Shown: positions 29,948 to 37,969 of the stretch, piece by piece
Layout of the letters: each line of letters opens with the position of its first letter
How positions within the stretch are numbered: the first letter of the stretch is position 1
NCBI RefSeq assembly: GCF_947488135.1
Contig: NZ_CANKYW010000014.1
Location: 1 to 40,889 of the forward strand
Direction of reading: 5' to 3'
DNA length: 40,889 nucleotides
DNA from: an uncultured Marivita sp.
Lineage (GTDB): Bacteria; Pseudomonadota; Alphaproteobacteria; Rhodobacterales; Rhodobacteraceae
Notes under the pieces: generated by a model
Seen by the model: the letters and a program-made list of their open reading frames with translations, nothing else
Told to the model about the DNA's origin: nothing
The model's database searches: none
Program-made: the position numbers and the translations under genes

Positions 29948-30841
29948 CTAGGCCGCGAGCCAGAGCGCCACGCGGTCGCGCAGCCAGTGACGATGGGCGC
30001 TGAGGCGGCGCAGGCGGGCGCCGGGATCGAGCGACAGGGCCTGGCGCAGAATGTCTTGGTTAGGCGGTGTCAATTGCGCCATATGTGGCTCTAACATTGC
30101 CAGATTCTGGCACACCCAGTCACGATAGCTGCCATCGCGCAGCCGGTTCAAACGCCAGAGCGCGGCGGCAAGGCCGGTGCGGGGGCCAAGGCAATTCCCG
30201 GTATGGGCGCGGTAGAGCAGGCCGGGACGCGCATCCTGCACCACCTCTGTGGCCGCCCCGGTGAAGAGCAGGGTCAGCCACCAGTCCCAGAAGGGCACAT
30301 CCACCACCCCCACGCGGCGGGCAAGCGCCACTGCGCCCGCATCGAGGATCAGCCCGCTGCCCGGGGTCCGGCACTCTACCATCGCATTGCGAAACCCCGG
30401 ATCGCCGCCGCCGCGCCAGCACAGGGCGCGCGGCACCTGCCCACCCTTCAGCACCAGGCGATGTGCGGAATAGATCCGCCCGCCGGGCGGGGCGGGGGAC
30501 CGGGTCAGTGCGGTCAGGCCGCGTGTCAGGTGGTGCGGCAGCCACAGATCGTCCTGATCGGCAAAGGCGACCGGGCCGGGGGGCAGGTCGGGGTGACAGA
30601 GCAGGCCGAGGTAATTCGCGCTCATGCCCCGTTTCGGGCCGCGCAGCAGGACGACCGGGTTCGGCTGATCCTCGGCGAAGGCGCGGATATGGGACCAGGT
30701 GGCGTCGGTGGAGCCATCATCGCTGATCCAGAGCGACCAGCGCAGGTGGTCCTGCGCCGCGAGGCTGGCCAGCTGCTGGTGCAGATGCGCGGCGCCGTTG
30801 CGGGTGCCCATGAGAACGGTGATATGCGGCAGCGGATCCAT
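29948..30841 (-). CDS. Glycosyltransferase family 2
   Basis: From ATG 30841 it has 297 residues; other starts upstream (ATG 30871, and a frame open to 30985) are possible, and none has a good ribosome site. GT-A features: HITVLMGTRNGAAHLHQQLASLAAQ (6-30), LWISDDGSTD, RGPKRGMSANYLGLL, VAFADQDDLWLPHHLTRGL (the DQDD metal-binding motif of rhamnosyl- and similar transferases) and FWDWWLTLL. The set of motifs matches the RfbN/WsaF-like 'alpha-L-Rha' GT2 group, so rhamnose from the rfb genes is a plausible donor, but this is inference. It is divergent from the GT25 gene. Confidence 0.85.
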   Translation of the reverse strand: MDPLPHITVLMGTRNGAAHLHQQLASLAAQDHLRWSLWISDDGSTDATWSHIRAFAEDQPNPVVLLRGPKRGMSANYLGLLCHPDLPPGPVAFADQDDLWLPHHLTRGLTALTRSPAPPGGRIYSAHRLVLKGGQVPRALCWRGGGDPGFRNAMVECRTPGSGLILDAGAVALARRVGVVDVPFWDWWLTLLFTGAATEVVQDARPGLLYRAHTGNCLGPRTGLAAALWRLNRLRDGSYRDWVCQNLAMLEPHMAQLTPPNQDILRQALSLDPGARLRRLSAHRHWLRDRVALWLAA

Positions 30842-31065
30842 GCGGAGATCATGGCGCGGGCCGGGATGCATCACAACCACAAGTTGATCCTTGGGGTGAT
30901 CCCGGTCGAATTTTCGGAAGCGGCGTGGTTTTGCCGCCAATCCGCCTGCCGGGTGGCGGGTGTCCACCGGGACCGCTTGAGGCACTTCGCCATACGCATT
31001 AGGGTCGCGTTCGGGCCCCGTCGGGGACCTCTTGTGCCAGCGACGTCGATAAAGGTCCCCGCCTG

Positions 31066-31797
31066 ATGGAGTTTCCTCCGATCTATATTCTCAGCCTCGA
31101 AGGCGCGCAAAGGTTCGGACCGTTGGCCGAAGCGCTCGAGGCGCGTGGGCTGGCCTACGAGGTGTTCTGGGGCATCGACGGGCGCGAGACGCTGCCCGAG
31201 GCGCATGAGCACCGGGTCGACCGGCACGGCGCCGAGGCGCGCATGGGGCGGCCGATGTCGGACGGGGAGTTCGCCTGCGCGTTGTCGCATCGCCAGATCT
31301 ACGAACGCATCGCGGAGGGTGACGCGCCGTCGGCCATCGTGCTCGAGGATGACGCCGATCCGGGTCCGGCGTTTTTCGATCTGGTCTCCGCGCTGGCCGA
31401 TCCGCCCTGCGGGCTGCTGCTTTTCGATCACAAAAACACCTATGTGCGGGTGCGCGACCGGCTGATCCTGCCCGGCGGCGTGCGGGCCTACCGGGTGGCG
31501 CTGCCGCCCTTCCTGGCCACCGGCTACATGGTCTCGCGCGAGGTGGCGGCGCATCTGGCGTTTCGCAACGGGCCGGTGGTGCAGCCCTCGGACTGGCCCG
31601 ACGCGATCCTGCAATTCGACAGCTATGCCTGCGATCCGCGGGTGATCACCCAGCGCGGACGGGCGGGCTGCGCATCGAGCCTCGAGGCCGGGCGGCGCAA
31701 GCACAAGCACAAGCGGCGCAAGAGCCTGCGGCGGTTGCTGTACAAATCCTACTGGCGGCGCTGGATGACCAAGCGCCTGGCGCACAAGCTGGCCTGA
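31066..31797 (+). CDS. Glycosyltransferase family 25
   Basis: A 243-residue protein with GT25 features: IYILSLEGAQRFGPLAEALEARGLAYEVFWGIDGRE (6-41), DGEFACALSHRQIYERI (the conserved G..GC..SH segment), AIVLEDDADPG (metal-binding ED motif), LFDHKNTYV and FLATGYMVSREVAAHL. GT25 members add galactose or glucose in LPS core or capsule. The C-terminus is very basic (RRKHKHKRRKSLRRLL...WRRWMTKRLAHKLA), suggesting contact with the inner-membrane surface. It is divergent from the GT2 gene and converges with the GT4 gene. Confidence 0.88.
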   Translation: MEFPPIYILSLEGAQRFGPLAEALEARGLAYEVFWGIDGRETLPEAHEHRVDRHGAEARMGRPMSDGEFACALSHRQIYERIAEGDAPSAIVLEDDADPGPAFFDLVSALADPPCGLLLFDHKNTYVRVRDRLILPGGVRAYRVALPPFLATGYMVSREVAAHLAFRNGPVVQPSDWPDAILQFDSYACDPRVITQRGRAGCASSLEAGRRKHKHKRRKSLRRLLYKSYWRRWMTKRLAHKLA

Positions 31798-31840
31798 CGG
31801 GACGGCGCGTGCGCGCACGCAGCCTACGGCAGCCTGGCAC

Positions 31841-34123
31841 CTATTCGGCGGCTTCCAGCCGGGCCGGGGTGCTTTCGAGCCGCAGGCTGTGCAGCATCAG
31901 GCCCAGCGGGCGGGGATCGGCCGAGGCGCCCAGGTCGCGCGGGCTGTGACAGGCGGGCAGGGTCAGGTCGATGCGCAGCGGTCCGCTGAACCGGGGCAGG
32001 GGCAGCGTCCAGTCCATCACCGGATCGCCGCCCTGGGCGCGGGTGTCGGACCAGGTGGCGTGACGCCCGGTGCTTTCCTCGGTGGCGGTGACGGTGAGGG
32101 TTTGGGCCGCGTGTGCCAAAGCGGCCTCGAGCAGGGCGGCGGTGCCCGCGAGCAGGGTCACGGGATGATCCGGGTCGGGCAGGGCGCGGAGGCTGGCCTC
32201 TGGCCGGGCGGTCCAGATGCCGGTCTCTTCGGGCGGGTGGAAGCCGTCGAGACGCAGCGCGCCGGTGTCGGGAGTCAGGGCGAGGCGCACCAGGTCGGCA
32301 TCGGCCTCAAGCGGGGACAGGGCGGTGACATCCGGCCCTTGCAGCAGCCTGCGCACCGGGGCCATGTCGGGGTGGTCGAGCAGCGGATCGCCGCGCCCGT
32401 CGAGATAGGTCATCAGGGTCTGGCCAACGCCGTTCCGCGCGGCCAGTTCGGTCAGACGCGTCTGGCCGTCGGGACCGGTGCGCTGGCCCAGGGCGTGCAG
32501 GCCCATCGGCAGGGCGATGCCCGGCGGCAGGCACAGAATCACCGTCCAGAGCGCCGGGTCGCGGATCGGCAGGGCGAGATCCGACAGGTGCAGCCCGGTA
32601 TCCCCCGGCGTGCCACAGGCCCGTGCCAGCAATTGCCGCAACAGACCCAGCCGCGTGGTGGCCGCAAGCGCGCCGCCCTGCACCAGCGCCCGGCCCAGTC
32701 TGGCCGGGTCGGATACAGCCGTGTTGAGCAGATTCAGAGACACATATCGCCCGACATCGCGGTCCGGGTAGGACCAGAGATCCGGCGGCAGCAGCCCGCG
32801 CCCGGCCATCACGCCCGACATCACGCCGCGCACCTGGGCATAGGTGGCGTGCCAGTCGGCATCCTGCCGCTCGGGCGCGGTGCTGCGGGTGGTGGCAAGC
32901 CGCGCGCGGCGGGCCATGCGGGTCTGCCCGGCGTAGAGGAAGCTGGCCAGTTCCTCGGCATAGCGGGTGGCGTTGCGCGGACCCATGTAACGTGCCGCCG
33001 CCGCACCCCGCTTGCCGATCTGGGCCGGGTCGCGGGCGATGGCGGACAGCGTCTCGGTCAATGCCTCGACCCCGGCACCGGCGGGCAGGTGCCAGCCGCA
33101 TTTGGCGGGCATCTCGGCGAAGCAGCCGGAGTGCTGCACGATCACCGGTCGCCCGCTGGCCAGTTGCTCGGCCAGCGACAGCGACGCGCCTTCGGTGTTG
33201 GGGCGGCGGATGTTGAGAAAGAGATCGGCCTCGCGCATCACCGCCGCGAACCCCGCCGCATCGGGGTCGGGCAGGAGGCGCACGCTTTCGGTCAGGCCCT
33301 GTGCTTTGATCCGCGCGGTGAGCATCTGCATGTAGGGCGCATCACCCGCATGGCCCGCGATGGTGACATGGTAGCGCGCGGCGAGATCCGGCGCCCCTGC
33401 CAGCGCGTCCACCAGCAGCTCCAGCCCCTTGGTCGGGCCGATATGGCCGGTGGCGGCCAGCCGCAGCCGTGCGCCGGGGCCGGGGGTGCGGTCGGGCGGA
33501 TCGACCGGCACGTCGGGGCGCGGCATGAAGAGCGTCGTGTGCGATCCCGGGTAGCTGTCGCCCAAGGCCCGCGCGGCGAAATCGGAATGGGTCACCACCC
33601 CGGTGCCGAGCCGCGCCAGCACGTCGGACAGCGGCACCTGCGCAGCCCAGCTGCTTTCCCAAGGCACGTAGGACACCGATCCCGATCCCCGCAGGGTGCC
33701 GCTGGCGGCGAGGTAGTCAAAGCCCGAGGCCCCCGACACCGCATGGATCAGCGCGCCGAAGCCCGGTGCCGGGGCGGTGCCGTCATGGTGCAGCCCGGCC
33801 AGCATGTGCTGGTAGACATGGTCGTGCAGCACCACCGGGCCGGGATGGGCCATCAGCGCGCGCAGGATCAGCCCGTGATGGGGGTCGTTGTTGCCCAGGT
33901 GGTAGAGCATCAGGTCGAAAAGCTGGGGCAGGTCCGAGTGCACCAACGCCTCCGAGAGCGGCAGGGTGGGGCAGGGCATCTCGAGCCAGTCCCCGGGCGG
34001 GCAGGGCGGATGTAGCACCGTCACTTCGAGGCCCTTGCGGCGGGTGAGCGCCCGCAGCACCGATTGCGCGTAGGCGCCCACGCCGGTGCGCGACGAAACG
34101 GGGCAGATCCAGGCGAGGCGCAT
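31841..34123 (-). CDS. Glycosyltransferase family 4 with long C-terminal extension
   Basis: A 760-residue protein. The first ~390 residues are GT4 (GT-B): MRLAWICPVSSRTGVGAYAQSVLRAL (opening with a glycine loop), VLHDHVYQHML, RLRLAATGHIGPTKGLELLVDALAG (donor-domain start), and FLNIRRPNTEGASLSLAEQLASGRPVIVQHSGCFAEMP with the E-x7-E pattern. The remaining ~370 residues include a helical part (about 400-560) and a beta-rich part (600-750) that I cannot assign. Its first base overlaps the stop of the upstream gene (TGATG), so the two proteins are probably made together. Donor and acceptor are unknown. Confidence 0.85.
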   Translation of the reverse strand: MRLAWICPVSSRTGVGAYAQSVLRALTRRKGLEVTVLHPPCPPGDWLEMPCPTLPLSEALVHSDLPQLFDLMLYHLGNNDPHHGLILRALMAHPGPVVLHDHVYQHMLAGLHHDGTAPAPGFGALIHAVSGASGFDYLAASGTLRGSGSVSYVPWESSWAAQVPLSDVLARLGTGVVTHSDFAARALGDSYPGSHTTLFMPRPDVPVDPPDRTPGPGARLRLAATGHIGPTKGLELLVDALAGAPDLAARYHVTIAGHAGDAPYMQMLTARIKAQGLTESVRLLPDPDAAGFAAVMREADLFLNIRRPNTEGASLSLAEQLASGRPVIVQHSGCFAEMPAKCGWHLPAGAGVEALTETLSAIARDPAQIGKRGAAAARYMGPRNATRYAEELASFLYAGQTRMARRARLATTRSTAPERQDADWHATYAQVRGVMSGVMAGRGLLPPDLWSYPDRDVGRYVSLNLLNTAVSDPARLGRALVQGGALAATTRLGLLRQLLARACGTPGDTGLHLSDLALPIRDPALWTVILCLPPGIALPMGLHALGQRTGPDGQTRLTELAARNGVGQTLMTYLDGRGDPLLDHPDMAPVRRLLQGPDVTALSPLEADADLVRLALTPDTGALRLDGFHPPEETGIWTARPEASLRALPDPDHPVTLLAGTAALLEAALAHAAQTLTVTATEESTGRHATWSDTRAQGGDPVMDWTLPLPRFSGPLRIDLTLPACHSPRDLGASADPRPLGLMLHSLRLESTPARLEAAE

Positions 34124-35100
34124 CAGGCGGCCTCGTCCATGGGCAACGGCGCATCGAACACCGCGTCGAAGCGTTTGAACCCCTCGGCGCGGGCGGCGGC
34201 GTTCAGCGCGGCAAAACGGGCAAGCTCGGGGTTCTGCGCCTCTCCGGTGGCGCGGATCGCGGTGAGCCGGTCGAGAAAGCCGCGGGCGCGCGCCTCGAGC
34301 TCTGACAGGCTGGGCGCCAGATCGCCGTAGGAGCGCGCGGCACAGAGCGCGCGCAGGTCCTTGCCCGCCCCGTACCCCGGCGCGGGCAGGACCAGCGTAT
34401 AGGCCCCCGACAGCAGGCTGTCGAAGGGCGAGAGCCCCGCCACGGGTCGGTCGGGGCCGAAGCCCAGATGCAGGTGCAGATCGGCCACCAGCCCCGCGCC
34501 CATCGTGGCGTGGTCGCTGTCATGGGTGACGCAGCGCAGGGCTGCGTCGAGATCGCCGAGCGCGCGGCGCAGCACGTCGGCCTGTCCCGCAGGCGCGCCG
34601 TGATCGAACAGCAGGATCCGCGGTGCCGCCGGGGCGGAGGCGTCGGGCAGCGCCACCTGCACCGGCACGCGGTCGGCCAATGCCAGCGGAATCCACGGCG
34701 CGAACCCGACGGAGCCCGCGACATCGGCCCGGTCGGTCAGGATGGCGCGGCTGTAGCCCTGAAGCACCAGCGGCAGGGTCCCCGCCGCCTCCCAGGCGCC
34801 GGGGCCGCCGAATGTCTCCAACTCCGCCGAAAGCGGCTGTGTCAGCAGCAGCGTGGCGGGGCCGTGGCGCAACGCCTCCGGCAGGCCGAGCCCCAGCGAC
34901 AGGGTGGGGCGCGCATGGGGCCTGGGCGGCAGGGCGGCGAGCGTCATGGTGTCCTGCACCGCCCGCGCCCCGATCTGGCGCGGCACGGGGGCGACAAGGG
35001 TCTCGCCGCGCCGGGCGAAATGCGCGCGCAGGGACTGGCCCAGAAGCCGCCCCCTGAGAGAGAGGCTTTGGCTGCCGGGATCGGGAAGGTGGATGAGCAT
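34123..35100 (-). CDS. Unknown protein, possible GT-B-like partner of the adjacent glycosyltransferase
   Basis: A 325-residue protein rich in Ala, Leu and Pro. The sequence (LIHLPDPGSQSLSLRGRLLGQSLRAHFARRG ... ILLFDHGAPAGQADVLRRALGDLDAALRCV ... LHLHLGFGPDRPVAGLSPFDSLLSGAYTLVLPAPGYGAGKDLRALCAARSYGDLAPSLSELEARARGFLDRL) has a faint GT-B look: a segment placed like a phosphate-binding loop, and FDSLLSGAYTLVLPAPGYG resembles the E...A.G.PV region without the glutamates. I do not recognise a family with confidence. One-base overlap with the downstream GT4 gene implies a shared role. It could be an inactive glycosyltransferase or an assembly factor. Confidence 0.7.
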   Translation of the reverse strand: MLIHLPDPGSQSLSLRGRLLGQSLRAHFARRGETLVAPVPRQIGARAVQDTMTLAALPPRPHARPTLSLGLGLPEALRHGPATLLLTQPLSAELETFGGPGAWEAAGTLPLVLQGYSRAILTDRADVAGSVGFAPWIPLALADRVPVQVALPDASAPAAPRILLFDHGAPAGQADVLRRALGDLDAALRCVTHDSDHATMGAGLVADLHLHLGFGPDRPVAGLSPFDSLLSGAYTLVLPAPGYGAGKDLRALCAARSYGDLAPSLSELEARARGFLDRLTAIRATGEAQNPELARFAALNAAARAEGFKRFDAVFDAPLPMDEAA

Positions 35101-35196
35101 GGGGCAAGGTCCGGGACGGGATGTGTCGCGCTCATGTTTGGGTCAGCAAGGTTAACGAAGCGTTACGGAAAGGCGGGTTTCGTGGGGCGCGGTATT

Positions 35197-35222
35197 GGGG
35201 GCTCTGCCCCCGGCCTGCGGCC
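35197..35222. repeat. Tandem hairpins after the sulfotransferase-like gene
   Basis: GGGGGC-TCT-GCCCCC (35197-35211) followed by GGCC-TGC-GGCC (35212-35222), then CGAGGTATTTGGAGC. This arrangement is one I have seen often between genes in Rhodobacteraceae, so it is probably a genus- or family-wide extragenic repeat. It separates the unknown gene (start 35100) from the sulfotransferase-like gene (stop 35254). Confidence 0.6.
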
Positions 35223-35253
35223 TCCCCCGAGGTATTTGGAGCCCAAAGAAACC

Positions 35254-36222
35254 CTAGCCTGGCCAGACCGGCAGGCGGCGTGCATAGGGCAGAAACGCCT
35301 TGCCGGTCTCATGGGCCACCCGGGCGATCAGGTCGATGTCGGATTGCAGCGTGTCGAGGTCGGGGCAGGGCTGGCCCGCCACGCGGTCGGGCACCGGGCC
35401 GAGGTCGAGACCGCGGTCGGCCAGCGCGGCGCGGTCGCGGGCGAAGAGATGCGAGACCAGCGCGGCGGTGTCCGGGCCGGTTTCGAACCGGCCGCGAAAG
35501 CTCTCGGTCAGTTCGGCGTAGGCGCCGAATTCGTCCGGGATAGGGTGGGCATGTGCCTCCTCATAGCTCATCACGTGGTTCAGCATCCGCTTGAAGAAGA
35601 GCAAGTTGCCCGAGATCGTCAGGTTGCTGTCGGCGGCGGGCATCGTGATGCCGTCGACGCCGCCCATCTGCGCCAGGACATCGGCGCGGATGTCGCCACC
35701 GGGAAAGGCGTCGCGGCGGAAGGGGCGCAGGGTGATCCTGTCCGCGCCGTAGACCGCCTCCCAGCGTTTGAGGAAGGTCTCAAAAGCCTGCGGGAAGAGG
35801 CGGATGTAATCGTCGAAGCTCGCCGTCAGATTTCGTTCCTGCACCGCCTGCGCATACCAGCTGGCCAGATAGGACAGATGTTCGCGCAGATAGAGCACGA
35901 TGCGGGTCTCGCCCGGCGGAAAGAGCGTGGCGGCGGCCTGTGGCGGGACGTTGCGGAAGAACAGTTCCGACGAGATCACGTAGCGTTTTGCCGGATCTGC
36001 CGTGACCTGCGCGAAGGCCCCGCGCCAACCCGGTTCCAACCCGCGCGATGGATGCCCCGCCAGCGCATAGGCCAGCTTGTGATGGGCGCAATGGCTCAGG
36101 TGGAAATCGGGATAGGACCAGCCCGCACGGGACAGCGCGTCCGCGTTGAGGGCCAGCATCCGCTGGATCGAGGAGGTGCCGGTCTTGTTGGCGCCGATAT
36201 GCAGCAGGAATCGCGCGGTCAT
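35254..36222 (-). CDS. Sulfotransferase-family protein
   Basis: A 322-residue protein opening MTARFLLHIGANKTGTSSIQRMLALNAD, whose HIGANKTGTSSIQ is a variant of the sulfotransferase phosphosulfate loop (HIG.PKTGTT..Q). YVISSELFFRNV and ETRIVLYLREHLSYLASWYAQAVQE match the later 3'-phosphate-binding strand (LYLRE ... S). Proteins of this type sit in many Rhodobacteraceae surface-polysaccharide clusters. With the protein at 10354-11196 it makes two candidate sulfotransferases in the window; both may modify the same glycan. No PAPS-forming genes (cysD, cysN, cysC) are seen here. Activity is inferred. Confidence 0.78.
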   Translation of the reverse strand: MTARFLLHIGANKTGTSSIQRMLALNADALSRAGWSYPDFHLSHCAHHKLAYALAGHPSRGLEPGWRGAFAQVTADPAKRYVISSELFFRNVPPQAAATLFPPGETRIVLYLREHLSYLASWYAQAVQERNLTASFDDYIRLFPQAFETFLKRWEAVYGADRITLRPFRRDAFPGGDIRADVLAQMGGVDGITMPAADSNLTISGNLLFFKRMLNHVMSYEEAHAHPIPDEFGAYAELTESFRGRFETGPDTAALVSHLFARDRAALADRGLDLGPVPDRVAGQPCPDLDTLQSDIDLIARVAHETGKAFLPYARRLPVWPG

Positions 36223-36283
36223 GCGGTCAGCCTAAACCGCGCGCGCGCGCCCTGCACTTCGCCGGATCGGGGGAGACCACGAA

Positions 36284-36311
36284 ACAGGCCGGGCGTTGCG
36301 GCCCGGCCTGT
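36284..36311 (-). terminator. Terminator-like hairpin after the small membrane protein gene
   Basis: ACAGGCCGGGC-GTTGCG-GCCCGGCCTGT is a perfect 11-bp stem. On the minus strand it is followed by TTTCG. It lies between the stop at 36342 and the start of the sulfotransferase-like gene. Confidence 0.6.
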
Positions 36312-36341
36312 GGTGTCGATCGGTGATCCTGTGGGGTCGCG

Positions 36342-36530
36342 TCAGGCGTTGACGCGGCCTGTGCCCTTGGGTCCGGCGATGAGCCAGATGATGAAGCCCA
36401 GAACGGGCAGCACGAGGATCAGAAGGGTCCAGAGCAGCTTGGCGCCCGTGGAGGCCGCGCTCTGCCATGTTTTGACCAATGCGTAGATGTCCGCAATAAG
36501 GACGATGAGGCCGAGAATTCCATATTCCAT
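36342..36530 (-). CDS. Small membrane protein, PLDc_N domain type
   Basis: A 62-residue protein with two membrane segments: YGILGLIVLIADIYALVKTW and AKLLWTLLILVLPVLGFIIWLIAGPKG. The W...ILVLPVLGFIIWLI.GPKG pattern is that of the phospholipase-D-nuclease N-terminal-like domain (PLDc_N), common in small bacterial membrane proteins. The function is unknown. It stands alone with its own terminator-like hairpin. Confidence 0.82.
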   Translation of the reverse strand: MEYGILGLIVLIADIYALVKTWQSAASTGAKLLWTLLILVLPVLGFIIWLIAGPKGTGRVNA

Positions 36531-36935
36531 ATCAGTGTCGCCTTTCCTGTCTGTCCGGGAGGGAACTTCCCTCTGTCTGGCAGGGAAACCCTTTATGGTG
36601 GCGTATTGTTCCCGGCGGGGATTGGCGGTCCTGATGCGGCGCGGGGAAATCCGCCTGTCCTGCCTGAGCTCTGCCGATCCCCGGCAGCCCGGAAAACCCT
36701 GCCTTGGACTGGGAAAAATGGGGTGATCCTGGCCTCGGTGGCCCTATAGTTGCGCAAGGCTCCCATGTCCCTGGACTGGCGGATCATGTCGCGCATCTAC
36801 GCCATTCTCGATTGCCCCGAGCACAATGCCGTGCTGTCGCCGGAGCCGCTGCGGTCGGAGCGGTCGAAGTCGCGAGACACTCCCATCGGGGGCCCATCGG
36901 AGGGACACGCGCGCCGGACGACAAAATTGGACGAC
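36531..36935. other. Gap without a supported gene
   Basis: A 405-base stretch upstream of the small membrane protein gene. A plus-strand frame (start 36750 or 36764) reads MSLDWRIMSRIYAILDCPEHN and may be a decayed or non-coding frame; it runs through the terminator of the DUF481 gene and shows no family likeness. I see no RNA gene or repeat. Confidence 0.4.
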
Positions 36936-36961
36936 AAAAAAGGGGCGGATTGCTCCGCCCC
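36936..36961 (-). terminator. Rho-independent terminator of the DUF481 gene
   Basis: On the minus strand a perfect stem GGGGCGGA-GCAA-TCCGCCCC is followed by six Ts (36936-36941 are A on the plus strand), 30 bases after the stop codon. It is the clearest intrinsic terminator in the window. Confidence 0.88.
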
Positions 36962-36991
36962 GAGTTCACATGAGGGTCGTTGGTCGGTCGA

Positions 36992-37828
36992 TCAGTTGAA
37001 CGAGTAGACCAGTGAGACGCCGTAGGTGTTGTCATAGTGATCGACGCCACGGGCCACTTCCGAGTGGTACTCGGTCAGGATGCTCGTGCGCAGGGCCAGA
37101 CTGTTGGTCATCGACACGTTCAGCGCCAGGTCGTTGAAGACCACGGTGTCGGAGTCCGACCAGATCACATCGGTGTCGTTGGTCAGGAACACGGTGTCCG
37201 TGAGCTTGTGCGCATAGTCCGAGCTGATGCCGAAGGCGCCTTCGTCGATATCGCCGCGGGTCACGTCGTTGATCTCGGCGAAGCGGTAGCCGGGACCACC
37301 CTGGACCGACCACTGAAGGGTCTCGGTGTTGTAGATGCGGTAACCCGCACCGAGGCTCAGGAAGGTGTCGGTTTCGTAATCCGAGAATTCGTCGACCGAT
37401 CCCTGCACCTTGGCGAAGCCGAAGACGACCGGGGTGAAATCACGGGTGTATTCCAGGTCGTAGAACAGGCTTTCCTCGGTCTTTTCGCCTTCATCTTCGC
37501 CGTAGACATAGTTCAGCTGAAGCTCGATCCCGTTCGGGCCCCAGACATAGTTCAGGTCCGAGCCGATACCGATGTCGAGGCTGTCGGTGTTGCCGGTCGA
37601 AGCGATGCCGCGCACCGCGACGGAGCCGTTAAAGCCTTGCGGACGGCCTTCGTTGCCGAACCGGTCCAGATCGCGCTCGGCATCGTCTTCGATGGCTTCG
37701 AGCAGGTCTTCGTTGCGATCGGCGGCAACGGAGTCGCGTCCGACGAGGGACTGCGCGGAAACGGAGGTCGCGGAGAGGGCGGCGACCAGTGCCAGGGTCC
37801 CGACGCCGGATTTCAAGAGAGTGGTCAT
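36992..37828 (-). CDS. DUF481 outer-membrane protein (YdiY-like)
   Basis: A 278-residue protein with a signal peptide (TTLLKSGVGTLALVAALSATSVSAQ, cleavage near residue 25) and a C-terminal beta-barrel: alternating strands such as GSVAVRGIASTGNTDSLDIGIGSDLNY, GIELQLNYVYGEDEGEKTEESLFYDLEYTRDFT and a final strand SLVYSFN ending in an aromatic, as in outer-membrane proteins. The G..STGNT segment and R.Y..E..L motif are DUF481 marks (putative salt-induced outer-membrane proteins). It lies downstream of a LysR gene in the same direction, 141 bases away, and ends in a clear terminator. Confidence 0.88.
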   Translation of the reverse strand: MTTLLKSGVGTLALVAALSATSVSAQSLVGRDSVAADRNEDLLEAIEDDAERDLDRFGNEGRPQGFNGSVAVRGIASTGNTDSLDIGIGSDLNYVWGPNGIELQLNYVYGEDEGEKTEESLFYDLEYTRDFTPVVFGFAKVQGSVDEFSDYETDTFLSLGAGYRIYNTETLQWSVQGGPGYRFAEINDVTRGDIDEGAFGISSDYAHKLTDTVFLTNDTDVIWSDSDTVVFNDLALNVSMTNSLALRTSILTEYHSEVARGVDHYDNTYGVSLVYSFN

Positions 37829-37969
37829 GGGTCTATTCCTTTCCCCAAAAAAGCGGACCCGCCCCCCGGGTCAAAGCGCCGGGGTGATCAGGAGCATCTC
37901 TGCTGTCAGGGGATATAAAGACGCGCTTTAAACGAGGGTAATTCGAATTAATCGTGTATGAAACGAGGA

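Noticed and set aside
36750-37007. Plus-strand frame MRKAPMSLDWRIMSRIYAILDCPEHN...
   Set aside because: It runs through the clear intrinsic terminator of the DUF481 gene and into its 3' end, and shows no family likeness or good ribosome site.
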